From positions 1 to 39,138 of the forward strand of contig JABWCM010000020.1 of assembly GCA_013360285.1 (NCBI GenBank): DNA of 39,138 nucleotides, given 5' to 3'. The DNA comes from Myxococcales bacterium. GTDB taxonomy: Bacteria > Myxococcota_A > UBA9042 > JABWCM01. A program made the translations under genes and the position numbers. The notes below the pieces were generated by a model, which ran no database searches, had not been told where the DNA came from, and saw nothing but the letters and a program-made list of their open reading frames with translations. How positions within the stretch are numbered: position 1 is the stretch's first letter; the number at the start of each line of letters is the position of its first letter. Positions 18,461-28,100 of the stretch are shown in pieces.

Positions 18461-20299
18461 ATGTGTGGAATCATTGGTTATGTCGGACCGCAGGGTTGCA
18501 CTCCAATTTTGCTGGAGGGGTTGAGGCGCCTCGAATACCGCGGTTATGATTCAGCCGGCGTTGCCGTCATCAACCCCGACGGCGATTTGCAAGTGCGCAG
18601 AACCGCAGGCAAATTGGAGCGGCTTTCCCAACAGTTGGCCAATGAACCGCTGCCTGGTCACATCGGTATCGGTCATACCCGTTGGGCAACCCACGGTCGT
18701 CCCACGGAAAACAACGCCCATCCACATCAGGCTGGCGACATCGTGTTGGTGCACAACGGCATCATCGAAAACCACTTGGCGCTAAAAAAAGAACTGATTG
18801 CCCTTGGACATACCTTTCGCAGCGAAACGGATACCGAGATTCTGAGCCATTTGATTCAGTCCGAACGAGCCTCTGGGTCCAAAACCTTTTCCGAAGCGGT
18901 TCGCAGCGCATTGTTGCGTGTGCGCGGCAGTTACGCCGTTGTGGTGCTGGATCGATCTCAACCCGACCAAATCGTTGCGGCGAAAACGGCCTCACCGCTG
19001 GTCATTGGAATGGGTCAAGGTGAAAATTTCGTCGCAAGCGATATCCCAGCCGTGCTGAACCACACGCGGCAATTTGTGTTTCTCGGCGAAGGCGAAATGG
19101 CCACGTTGGGTGTCAACGATGTTGTGATTCAACGTATCGATACCGGGGACACCCTTCCAGTAAAACCCACCCGGGTTGAGTGGACCCCGGCCATGGCCGA
19201 AAAAGGTGGCTATAAACATTTTATGCTCAAGGAAATCCACGAGCAGCCCCGCGCGTTGGCCGACACGATTGGAGGACGGATTTCCGAAGAACGAAATACG
19301 GTCGAACTCAACGAAGTTCACTTAAGCGCCGAGGAAGCCCAACAATTACAGCGAATTGTAGTCGTTGCGTGTGGCACATCCTGGCATGCTGGCCTGGTAG
19401 GGGAATACTTCATCGAAGCACTCGCCCGCATTCCGGTTGAAGTCGATTTAGGCAGCGAATACCGATACCGTGACCCGATTTTAGGCCCGGGTACCTTGGT
19501 CATCGCCATCAGCCAGTCCGGCGAAACCGCCGATACACTTGCAGCATTACGCCTGGCCCGTTCACGTGGCTCCCGAGTGCTCAGCATCTGCAATGTTTTG
19601 GGTTCATCCATTGCCCGCGAAAGTGACGACGTGATCTATACTCATGCCGGCCCCGAAGTGGGGGTGGCTTCCACCAAAGCCTTTTCTACTCAATTGGCGT
19701 CCTTGTTGTTGTTGGCTATTCGCCTGGGTCAACTTCGTGGGGTCGTTTCAGAAAACGTCTCGCGCGAATTATTGAGCGGCCTTGTCAAAATTCCCGGTAT
19801 TATCGAAGACGTATTACGTGATAACACCCCGTACGTGGAACTTGCCCGACATTTCGGCAACTGTCGTAGCATGTTGTATCTGGGCCGTGGGCCCCAGTAT
19901 CCCATCGCGCTGGAAGGTGCGCTTAAGTTAAAAGAGATCAGTTATATCCATGCGGAAGGGTACGCTTCGGGCGAAATCAAACACGGTCCGATTGCACTTA
20001 TTGACGAAACGGTGCCGACCGTCGTGGTGATTCCATGCGACGCCCACTACGAAAAGTCATTTAACAATCTGCAGGAAATCCGGGCGCGGGGGGGGAAAAC
20101 AATCGCCATCGCATCGGAAGGTGACAACGAAATCGCTGACCATGCCGATTTTGTGATTTCTGTGCCGCGTGTTCACGAAGCGCTGCTGCCGCTGATTACG
20201 ACCGTACCGATGCAGTTGATTGCGTATTGTATTGCTGATTTTAAAGGAACGGATGTTGACCAGCCCCGCAATCTGGCCAAGAGTGTTACCGTGGAGTAG
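18461..20299 (+). CDS. glmS: Glutamine--fructose-6-phosphate aminotransferase
   Basis: GlmS makes glucosamine-6-phosphate from fructose-6-phosphate and glutamine, the first step towards UDP-GlcNAc. The 612-residue protein (E. coli 609) starts MCGIIGYVG, with Cys2 as the N-terminal nucleophile after Met removal. Next are RRLEYRGYDSAG and HTRWATHG of the glutaminase domain. Two sugar-isomerase (SIS) domains follow (ACGTSWHAGL with SQSGETADT; GRGPQYPIALEGALKLKEIS with EGYASGEIKHGP). It ends in the conserved AKSVTVE. Start ATG 18461 has AGGTGAG upstream; the longer open frame is not supported. The 206-bp gap after glmU has no glmS ribozyme that I can recognise. The gene ends 25 bp before a convergent gene. 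Confidence 0.97.
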   Translation: MCGIIGYVGPQGCTPILLEGLRRLEYRGYDSAGVAVINPDGDLQVRRTAGKLERLSQQLANEPLPGHIGIGHTRWATHGRPTENNAHPHQAGDIVLVHNGIIENHLALKKELIALGHTFRSETDTEILSHLIQSERASGSKTFSEAVRSALLRVRGSYAVVVLDRSQPDQIVAAKTASPLVIGMGQGENFVASDIPAVLNHTRQFVFLGEGEMATLGVNDVVIQRIDTGDTLPVKPTRVEWTPAMAEKGGYKHFMLKEIHEQPRALADTIGGRISEERNTVELNEVHLSAEEAQQLQRIVVVACGTSWHAGLVGEYFIEALARIPVEVDLGSEYRYRDPILGPGTLVIAISQSGETADTLAALRLARSRGSRVLSICNVLGSSIARESDDVIYTHAGPEVGVASTKAFSTQLASLLLLAIRLGQLRGVVSENVSRELLSGLVKIPGIIEDVLRDNTPYVELARHFGNCRSMLYLGRGPQYPIALEGALKLKEISYIHAEGYASGEIKHGPIALIDETVPTVVVIPCDAHYEKSFNNLQEIRARGGKTIAIASEGDNEIADHADFVISVPRVHEALLPLITTVPMQLIAYCIADFKGTDVDQPRNLAKSVTVE

Positions 20300-20324
20300 T
20301 AGTAGGCATCTTCGAAAGGCATGT

Positions 20325-21656
20325 TTATTTAACAAACGTTATCTTATTTTCAATCGCGAATCCGATACATTCTCCTTGAGTCAACCCCTTCATGTTTCCC
20401 GTGGAATAATGAATGCCGCCATAAAGGCGCGACATCGCCGCTTCCGCTGCGGCTTCGATGAAATTGTTAAATGACCGCGGTGCCAACGTTGGCAGTTGGC
20501 CGTGCGCTTGGTGAGTAAAATCGGTAAACGGCATGTTCCCAAAGAACTGAGTCAACACAACACAAGCGGCTCCTGATTGGGTCGAATGTCCAGACGTGTA
20601 TTCCGGAAACGCAGGGGTGGTAATATAAGGCATCCAGGACGGATCGATCACTTTTTGGATATAGGTCACGGGGCGGAGCAGGTTGTATTTGTATTTGGTG
20701 TGCCAACACGCAATAAAGGCATCGGCCACCGCCATTCCGACCCGCGCATACGCTTCGGCCGCATCCCCAAGCGAAAGATCCATGTCTCCCAGAAGCTGAC
20801 TGGTCACGGCAACCCAATGTCCAGGGGGCGTCCCGGTATCTTTAGGCCCGTCGGCCCAATAGAGAGCAATCGTAGCTTCGTCGTTCGACAAAGTCGTTCC
20901 GGTCTCATACACCTCCCACGCGTCCGCATAAAATTCGGACGCCGGATCCTCCGAGTAAGGAATCGGCTGGTTCGGAGCACATTGATCAGGTGTGGTTAAC
21001 ACAAATGGACGCACCGATCCCCAACACGGAAGTGCCGGATTGGGTGCAAAAGCCGGAGGAGTCGGTTTCCATGCTTCGGGGGTCTGCGGCGGCGTATATA
21101 CACAATTTGTCATTGCTTGGGAGGCCCCATCGGTAGCTGCCCACGCCAACACCGCGTTGGCGATGTCCAGTCCCAGTTTTTCCGAACGTTGAAAATTCGA
21201 ATACGGTAACTGCAACCGATAAGCCCACGAATTTTGTTTGTAGTAGGTGTTGAGTGCCGCAAGATTGGCCGCCGGCGCTGCGGCAAACAGTGTAGCTCCC
21301 ACGACCGCCAGTGCTTTATTGGCCACAGCCGGCCAATGATAGGCATAACCTGGTATTCCCTTCGGGGTGGCGCCCAACTGATTAACCTGCCCAGACAAAG
21401 TTGCGTGCTCCGGCATGCCCGGCACAACGGCCTGATACAACGTCACGCCGGCAATCCCGTATGCTCGGGCTGCAACAGGGGGTGCCATGCCCTGGGCTTT
21501 GACGGTGTCGTAAAACAACTCAAACCATCCGATGGCTACGTCGGACTCAAAGTCGTATGCCGTCGCTGCCAACGCAGTTGTGGGTGCCGATAATCCGAAA
21601 ACCAAACCCAACCATACCCAAAGTAACCCACGAACACTTTTTTTCTGTAACAACAT
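20325..21656 (-). CDS. Vanadium-dependent haloperoxidase / PAP2-superfamily secreted protein
   Basis: A 443-residue exported protein of the vanadium haloperoxidase and type 2 phosphatidic acid phosphatase superfamily. Its signal peptide is MLLQKKSVRG followed by a hydrophobic stretch ending in TTALA. The three active-site blocks are present: KYKYNLLRP (about 318-326), PEYTSGHST (about 351-359) and SRLYGGIHYSTGN (about 409-421). They supply the Lys, Arg, Ser, Gly, His and His that hold vanadate or phosphate. Members oxidise halides with hydrogen peroxide or hydrolyse phosphate esters; which applies here cannot be decided, and a structural role is also possible. ATG 21656 has GAGGG upstream; a longer frame to 21791 exists but would bury the signal peptide. 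First gene of the secreted-protein island. Confidence 0.85.
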   Translation of the reverse strand: MLLQKKSVRGLLWVWLGLVFGLSAPTTALAATAYDFESDVAIGWFELFYDTVKAQGMAPPVAARAYGIAGVTLYQAVVPGMPEHATLSGQVNQLGATPKGIPGYAYHWPAVANKALAVVGATLFAAAPAANLAALNTYYKQNSWAYRLQLPYSNFQRSEKLGLDIANAVLAWAATDGASQAMTNCVYTPPQTPEAWKPTPPAFAPNPALPCWGSVRPFVLTTPDQCAPNQPIPYSEDPASEFYADAWEVYETGTTLSNDEATIALYWADGPKDTGTPPGHWVAVTSQLLGDMDLSLGDAAEAYARVGMAVADAFIACWHTKYKYNLLRPVTYIQKVIDPSWMPYITTPAFPEYTSGHSTQSGAACVVLTQFFGNMPFTDFTHQAHGQLPTLAPRSFNNFIEAAAEAAMSRLYGGIHYSTGNMKGLTQGECIGFAIENKITFVK

Positions 21657-21857
21657 GTCTACCCTCACGTATATGCACATTCGTTCCACCATACCGAAAA
21701 CGAGCTTGCGGATTACAACCCGATTTGTCAATAGCCTTGTACAACGTAGGGTGGAGTCTTGGTTACATAAGCCGTCCTGGATCTGTCGCAACGAATCGCA
21801 GCGAAGCCACTGAGAGGGTCAGCGAATTCTGCGCTCGGATCGTAACTACACGCCCGG

Positions 21858-23657
21858 CTATTGGCACCATTCCCAGGGCCAGTCTGGGGGAACGTAAGGG
21901 ATTGCGCTGGGATTGGCCGTTACGGTTCCAAGGGTTTGGTTGATGGTGTATACCACGGCACCGGGTCCGACTCCGATTTGAAGTTCTTCAAAGGCGGTCA
22001 CCCAGAACCAGCCGGTAAAAAAGCTGCTGTCAGCCGATAAGTATTCGAGATTCATGGTTTTTTGCCCAGCGGGTCCCTTGCCGCAAGTGATGCAGTAGCG
22101 GGCATAGGGATCGTTATAGACGGGTTCGTCCCACCAGATTTCGTCTCCATCTTCGCTCCAGATTCGAAACAGGAGAGATCCCGGTGGGGTTGGTGTTTTG
22201 TCGACAAATTTGGTTCCGGGGGGAATCACCAATACCAGGCGGTCTTTGCCTGGATCCGACCACAACGCGTCGCCGGAGCCGCCGCCGCCGAAGAAGTTGG
22301 GCCCGGCAAACGCGATACTGGGCACGTTGCCGTCATCCATGTACCAAACGACTGTGTCGCTGCCCCAGCCACCAAACACACGTACGTCGCGGACGTTTCC
22401 GGACAGCATGATCAGGTCGTTTCCGTCTTTTGGATCCAACGCCGCGGTTTTTCCGTTGTCGCCATTGCCCGCGTCGACTGCGGCGCCATTGATATTACGC
22501 GCAAAAATCCAGTCGCGGCCAGGTCCGGTATGGATGGTTGTTTTCTCAAAGGTATAATTGTTGGATGGGGCGACTTGGCAACCGCCGATAACCAGGTCGT
22601 TGTCATATGTGGACCCAGTTAAGGTTGAGCCGGTTCGGTAATCAAGTGACCAACTTTTGTCAAATACTAGGATATCCGGCCCGTTGCCCAAGTTGCCGGT
22701 GACAAAACTGTTGATGTTGCCCGACGGTCCCAAATGAAGAATGTCCGTGCCGGGGGTTCCTTCGAAATAAGCGGCAGGTCCGGCAAAGGGAATCGCTTGT
22801 GGATTGTTGCCCAGCAACATCCAGCCAAAATGTTGATTTTGGCTATCCATGAGTTTTTTAAAAACGCCGATGGTCGATGCAAAATTTTTCCAGTTCGCCA
22901 AATCGTCGTTGGCGTCGTTCCAGTCCCAAACTCCGGGGGGAAGGATGGGGGATACGGTTCCGTTCCAGGTGGTGTGGCCGTCGTAATACTCGTTGTCGAA
23001 CAAGCCGGATAGGGGGAAAGTGGAGGCCGGTGGGGTCCAACTGCCGTCCCAAGAGTATACATTGGAAATGGGCCACCCGTCTGGACCAAGGGTACCGGCC
23101 GGAGGGGGGGTACCGGGGCAGGCGGTTGGGTCAAAGGTGGAAACACATCCCATGGTAACCCCGCAAGAATCAGCGGTGCATGGGTTTCCGTCATCGCAAT
23201 TCGTAGGGGTGCCGGATTTGCATTTACCTCCTAAACAAACGTCCCCCTGGGTACAAGGGTTGGCATCGTCGCACGCCGACGTGTTTTGGGTGTGTTTACA
23301 CCCGACTCCAGGTGCGCAGGAATCATTGGTGCAAAAATTGTTGTCGTTGCAATTGACGGGTAACGAACAGGCGGGATCGGCGGTGCAACTACCCAACCCA
23401 TCGTAAACGGTACCAAGACCACAATCCCCAATGTTGGCAAGGGTGTCCAAAACCCCGTCCTGATTAGCGTCCAACTGTACCGGCAAGGCGGATTCGGATA
23501 TTTCGGCCAAAGCCAACGTGATGGCAAGCTGAACGTCGATGACGCTGATGTCATCGGACCCATCCAGGTCGCCGGGTACCCATGCCAAGATGGAGGCGGG
23601 CGCAAAAAGAACAAAACAACCAACGAGGCAGCGGTGGAGCAAAAAACGTGTTGTCAT
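21858..23657 (-). CDS. Secreted dockerin-like protein with cysteine repeats and GxGxD beta-roll motifs
   Basis: A 599-residue exported protein. A signal peptide (hydrophobic, ending near ASILA) is followed by a dockerin-like EF-hand stretch: GDLDGSDDISVIDVQLAI, then DANQDGVLDT. Next come three cysteine repeats of the CDDGNPCTADSC type (CNDNNFCTNDSC, CDDANPCTQGDVC, CDDGNPCTADSC). From about residue 185 a larger domain rich in Trp, Asp and Gly follows. Within it five segments resemble RTX-type beta-roll turns: GNGPDILVF, GPGRDWIFA, a Gly/Asn/Asp stretch, KDGNDLIML and GWGSDTVVW. These suggest a calcium-binding parallel beta structure. I do not recognise the domain as a named family or an enzyme. 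ATG 23657 has GAGG 5 nt upstream. It lies 201 bp upstream of the haloperoxidase-like gene on the same strand. Confidence 0.8.
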   Translation of the reverse strand: MTTRFLLHRCLVGCFVLFAPASILAWVPGDLDGSDDISVIDVQLAITLALAEISESALPVQLDANQDGVLDTLANIGDCGLGTVYDGLGSCTADPACSLPVNCNDNNFCTNDSCAPGVGCKHTQNTSACDDANPCTQGDVCLGGKCKSGTPTNCDDGNPCTADSCGVTMGCVSTFDPTACPGTPPPAGTLGPDGWPISNVYSWDGSWTPPASTFPLSGLFDNEYYDGHTTWNGTVSPILPPGVWDWNDANDDLANWKNFASTIGVFKKLMDSQNQHFGWMLLGNNPQAIPFAGPAAYFEGTPGTDILHLGPSGNINSFVTGNLGNGPDILVFDKSWSLDYRTGSTLTGSTYDNDLVIGGCQVAPSNNYTFEKTTIHTGPGRDWIFARNINGAAVDAGNGDNGKTAALDPKDGNDLIMLSGNVRDVRVFGGWGSDTVVWYMDDGNVPSIAFAGPNFFGGGGSGDALWSDPGKDRLVLVIPPGTKFVDKTPTPPGSLLFRIWSEDGDEIWWDEPVYNDPYARYCITCGKGPAGQKTMNLEYLSADSSFFTGWFWVTAFEELQIGVGPGAVVYTINQTLGTVTANPSAIPYVPPDWPWEWCQ

Positions 23658-24217
23658 GAAACCTCAATATGGCCTAAGTCGTTTTTCCCCCGAACTTGTG
23701 AGAACTGGGGTCCAGGCCGGGTGAACGGCGGGGAAGAGCTGCAGAAGTTAGGTTCGACAAGGGGTGTGAACCATGGGGAAAACGGGTTAAAACTACAACC
23801 TGCGTAATATAACCGTAAAGCCAGCAGCGTGCCGTCTGCATTGGCCCCTTATGAAGCACTGTAAAGTTCATGCATGGCAGTGTCAATGTGGAAGGGTGAG
23901 CCGGTGTTATTTCAGCCGGTGACAAAGGCTTTTTCTGGCGGCCGAGGCACGGGCTGCTATGTCATTAGGTGGCTGGTGTTTTTAGATGATTTCCAAGCCC
24001 TGTCCGCGTTGAGCCGCAACTGCGAAAACCACAAGGTGTGAGTCAAACGGGTGCCGGCAAGAGACCACTGGTGTTATTTGTGGAGTTGGTGGACGCTGTG
24101 AGGGCGTCCGTGACAAAAAAGTTTGGGTCGGGCTTTCGTGTGCAACCGGGCCGTTCTGGGCACTGTTTTCGGAGTGGAACAGGAGGAGAATGTTGGCATC
24201 ATTTTTGCTAGCCTAAA
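23658..24217. other. Intergenic region between divergent genes
   Basis: A 560-bp gap. It contains an 8-bp direct repeat AGCCGGTG (23899-23906 and 23914-23921, 15-bp period), a hairpin CACTG...CAGTG at about 23857-23882, and a hairpin GGACGC (24091-24096)/GCGTCC (24104-24109). It ends with a strong ribosome-binding sequence at 24180-24188. No tRNA or conserved protein frame was found. Confidence 0.5.
24190..24216 (+). CDS. Possible 8-residue leader peptide
   Basis: An unusually strong ribosome-binding sequence (AGGAGGAGA at 24181-24189) is followed at once by ATG 24190 and an 8-codon frame MLASFLLA ending in TAA. The next ATG (24218) starts the four-helix-bundle gene 1 nt after that stop. It may be a leader peptide or just the remains of an older start. 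The Shine-Dalgarno sequence abuts the first ATG almost without spacer, which argues against efficient use. Confidence 0.2.
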   Translation: MLASFLLA

Positions 24218-24697
24218 ATGGAAACGACGGGGCGGATGGATCCCGATGCCAATTGGAGAATACCCACGATGGGTCACAGGAGAAATGATAACCGGCCGGA
24301 GAACCAAATTGTGGAGCCCTTGCTGCACCGGCATGGAGGGTACCGAAAGTTAGTGAGTTTTCAGGTTGCACAACTGGTGTTTGACGTGATCGTGAGATTT
24401 TGTGAGCGGTAAATCGACCGCAAAAGCCGGACCCGGGACCAAATGGTGCAAGCAGCCAGATCAGGGGTGCAGAACATCGCGGAAGGGAGCGTGGCAAGCG
24501 GCACATCCAAGAAGACTGAGTTGAAGCTGACGAACGTGGCTAAAGCCAGCCTGGAAGTGTTACGGCTCGATTATGAAGACTTTCTGAGACAGCGCGGGCT
24601 ACCACAATGGACACCGAACGATACACGCCGCCGAGCGCTGGTGGCGCGCCGATGTAAAACGGTCACGGAGGTGGCACAATGGGTGCGGGACTGCGGG

Positions 24698-24821
24698 GGT
24701 GGAGTAGGTGGAGTGGGTGAAGTGGGTGAAGTAGGTGAAGTGGGTGGAGTGGATGGAGTGGATGGAGTGGATGGAGTGGATGGAGTGGGTGGAGTGGGTG
24801 GACTGAATGGACTGGATGGAC
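24698..24821 (+). repeat. 9-bp coding minisatellite, about 14 units
   Basis: Units of the form GGTGGAGTG/GATGGAGTG/GGTGAAGTG run head to tail, 13 complete plus one partial. Because the period is a multiple of three the frame stays open and encodes Gly-Gly-Val, Gly-Glu-Val and Asp-Gly-Val triplets. The four central GATGGAGTG units are identical and the edges are more diverged, as expected of slippage expansion. It sits in the variable loop of the four-helix-bundle gene. Confidence 0.92.
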
Positions 24822-24868
24822 CTTGCTCCCAACGTTCGTCAGAGTCCATACCGTCCATTCAGTCCATC
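24797..24868. repeat. 25-bp imperfect inverted repeat flanking the end of the minisatellite
   Basis: The last minisatellite units (24797-24821) are repeated in inverted orientation at 24844-24868 with 22 of 25 bases matching, including a perfect 14-bp core (24799-24812 against 24853-24866). The 22-bp spacer would be the loop of a strong hairpin in DNA or RNA. Confidence 0.8.
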
Positions 24869-25156
24869 GATCCAAGCTCACCCCCCTACACCGCCCCGGC
24901 TGCCAACGCTGCTCTTATCCTTATCGGTGTGGCCACTACCTTGCTGGACCGCCAGATCCTGTCTCTCGCGTCTTCTTTTGAGCGCCACGGTGGTTTTACC
25001 GAACGGCTGTACCGTGTTCGCCAGACCCAACGCCCCAAATCATTGCAAACCCGTCGTTTTCCTGATTAAGTTTTGCCCAATGCACCATGTCGTCGCTCCT
25101 GTTGGGCTCTGCGTGTATCGTTTGGAATTCTGCAAATGGACTTACGGAGTTGTTAA

Positions 25157-28100
25157 ATGACCGATTTGGAACATGCAAAACGATTCTTGTTTGGGGTTGT
25201 TTGTTGTATTGGTATTTTCTTGACTTTGGACTTACGCGCGCAATGCCTGTCGCCGGCCGGTGATATTACTGGGGACGGCAGTGCTACTGTTGTCGACGTG
25301 CAATGCGCCATTTTGAGCGCGCTTTACGATCTGGGGGGCCAGCAGGGGGCTCCGCCTGGGTGCATTTTTGGCGGAGACATCAGCCGCCCCGACTTGAACT
25401 GCGACTTGGAGGTTACCGTTGTTGACGTTCAGGTGGCCATCAGTGCCGTATTGGGCAGCAAACTGGATGTTTCCATTGATGCCAATGCCAACAACTGCGT
25501 AGATACCTGCGAAGCTTCTTGTGCCGGCAAACCCAACGGTGCCGTTTGCGATGATCTCGATCCCTGCACCGTTGCCGACAGTTGCACAAATCAAAACTGC
25601 ACCGGTCAACCCAAAAACTGTAACGATGGCAACCTGTGCACCACGGACACCTGCGGTGCGGGTGGGGTTTGTTCCAACAAAGGAACCCAAACCGCGGCCA
25701 ACGGTGCCAGTTACTATTATTTGTGCCCAAACGCCAACTGGAGCACCGCGCAAACGAATTGCGTCGGATTGGGAGGGCACTTGGTCACCATCAACAACGC
25801 CCAGGAAAACGACTTTATCGATGTTCAAACCGGAAACGGCAGCAAAGGTTCATATTGGATTGGATACAACGACTTACAGACGGAAGGAACTTTCGTTTGG
25901 GCAAGCGGTCAACCGAACAGCTTCACCGATTTTTGCTCCGGTGAACCCAATAATTTTAACGGCAACCAGGACTGCGTACGCACCAATTGGCTTTGTTTCA
26001 ATGGGTCTTATCGCTGGGATGATGCCGAATGTGCTGCGACGATTCCCTTTGTTTGCGAAGTGACTTGTAATGACGGCAACGCTTGTACTACCGACGTGGC
26101 CAATGCCGACGGTACCTGTTCCGCAACGCCGATTTCCTGTTCCGACAACAATCAATGCACCGCTGATTCGTGTAATCCAGCAAGCGGATGTGTGTTTACG
26201 CCCATTGTGTGCGATGACGCCAATTCCTGCACCACAAATGGGTGTAACCCCAACTCGGGATGTACCTTCACCCCCGTTCCAACTGAGCAGTGTACCACGA
26301 TTTTTGGAATCGAAATTTGTACGCCACTGCCCCCCATTCTTTGCGACGACAACAATGCCTGCACTGTAGAGACCCTTTGTGCCAAGTCGGGAGCCTGCCA
26401 GGGGGGCAGCCCAACCAATTGCAACGACAACAACGGCTGTACTTTGGACGGGTGTGTTCCGTCCACCGGGTGTACCCACAGCAATCTTGCTGCCGATTGT
26501 TGCTCGGCCAAATCCACCACGGGTTGCGGCAATTCCGCCTGTCAAGATTGCGTATGTGGGATGGATGGGTTCTGCTGTTCTACAAGTTGGGACACGATTT
26601 GCGCATCCGAGGCCAACAATCAGTGTGCTTCCGTGTGTGCGTGTGGAAGTCTCGGGTGTAATGACAACAACGCCTGCACATCCGGCGACTTGTGTGGTGG
26701 CGGTAGTTGCGTCGGCGCACCCATTGTTTGTGACGACGGATTGGCCTGTACCGTCAATGGTTGTGAGCCCGCTTCCGGGTGTACCACGATCACGTTAAGC
26801 GCCGACTGCTGCGTATCCAAATCAGTGCCTGGGTGCGGTAACTTAACATGCCAAACCTGTGTTTGCAGCGCCGACGGGTTCTGTTGCAGTACCGCGTGGG
26901 ACGGACTTTGTGCCGGCCGGGCGCAGAACCAATGTGCTTCCTCCTGCCTTTGTGCTGCCGACATTTGTGATGACGCCAATGGTTGCACCGCCAACGACGA
27001 ATGCCAGGCCGGCAACTGCCAAGGGACTCCCGTGGGCTGCGACGATCAAAACCCCTGCACCGCCGACCAATGTGTTTTTGCCTGCGATGACGGGGTCCTT
27101 TCTGGGCCAAGTTGCTACATGTTGGTCCATTCCCAAATTGTGAATTTCAACACCGCGGAAGCGGAATGCCAGGCATGGGGTGGTCATTTGGTCACCATCG
27201 AATCGGCAGCCGAAAACAGTTTTATCGCAAACCAGGTCAACGCGGGGTGCCCGGCCCCGGCAAAAACCGCCCTGATTGGGCTCAACGACGTGATAACAGA
27301 AGGCAAATACGTTTGGACCAACGGGGATCCTTTGACGTTCAGCTCCTGGGCAACCGGTGAACCAAACAATTCCGGCGATGAAGACGCAGCTCACATTTAT
27401 ACGACCGGATTTTGGAACGACATCGGTGTCGGCAATACGTTTAATTGTTTTGTATGCGAAAAAGCCGCCGAAGCGTCTTGCCAACATCCACCCGCTCCAC
27501 CTGGGACCGCGTGTCCGGACGACGGCAATCTCTGCACCAACAACGTGTGCGATGGCACAGGTTCATGCAAAGCGGATCCCGTCAACTGTGATGACAACAA
27601 CAAGTGTACCGTGGATTCGTGTAATCCGGCCGGCGGCTGCGATGGTTATGTGAATGGATCCAGTTGTTATCGTATCGAATCGCCCGAACCGGGAATCAAT
27701 TGGACTACCGCGGAAAACGAATGCATAGCTTGGGGAGGGCATCTGGTGTCGATCAACTCGGCAGCGGAAAACACCTTTCTTCATGCCCTTGCCGACATCG
27801 AATGTCCGGCGCCGTTTATGCATTCCTTTATTGGGTTAAATGACCTCACCACCGAGGGTGTGTACCAATGGATTGCCGGTGATGCGGTCACTTATCTGAA
27901 TTGGAACGCCGGTGAACCCAACAATTCCGGCAACGAAGACGTTGGCGAAATGTTGTTGGCCAGCGGCAAATGGAACGATCTTCCTGCCGCATTTTTGCGA
28001 AATTGTTTGATTTGCGAAAAACCGCTCAGCAATACCACCGGTTGTGTCAACACGGCGACCGACTGCGACGGCGATTGCTGCTCGTTGAATGGTTCAACCG

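Larger units (their letters stand above)
24218..25069 (+). pseudogene. Four-helix-bundle suffix-domain protein, interrupted by an in-frame stop
   Basis: The reading frame encodes a protein of the four-helix-bundle family related to the 23S rRNA intervening-sequence protein. The first part contains HGGYRKLVSFQVAQLVFDV and FCER; then comes TAA at 24410-24412, and the frame continues without shift as IDRKSRTRDQMVQAARSG, QNIAEGS and KLTNVAKASLEVLRLDYEDF. The C-terminal suffix is ANAALILIGVATTLLDRQI...GGFTERLYRVR. Both sides of the stop match the family continuously, so one base change (probably from a Tyr codon) explains it. A 9-bp minisatellite lies in the variable stretch between the two domains. 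Initiation at ATG 24443 could still yield a 208-residue C-terminal product. The biochemical function of the family is unknown. Confidence 0.75.

Noticed and set aside
23741-23775. tRNA-like GTTCGA segment in the intergenic region
   Set aside because: No acceptor, D or anticodon stems can be folded around it.
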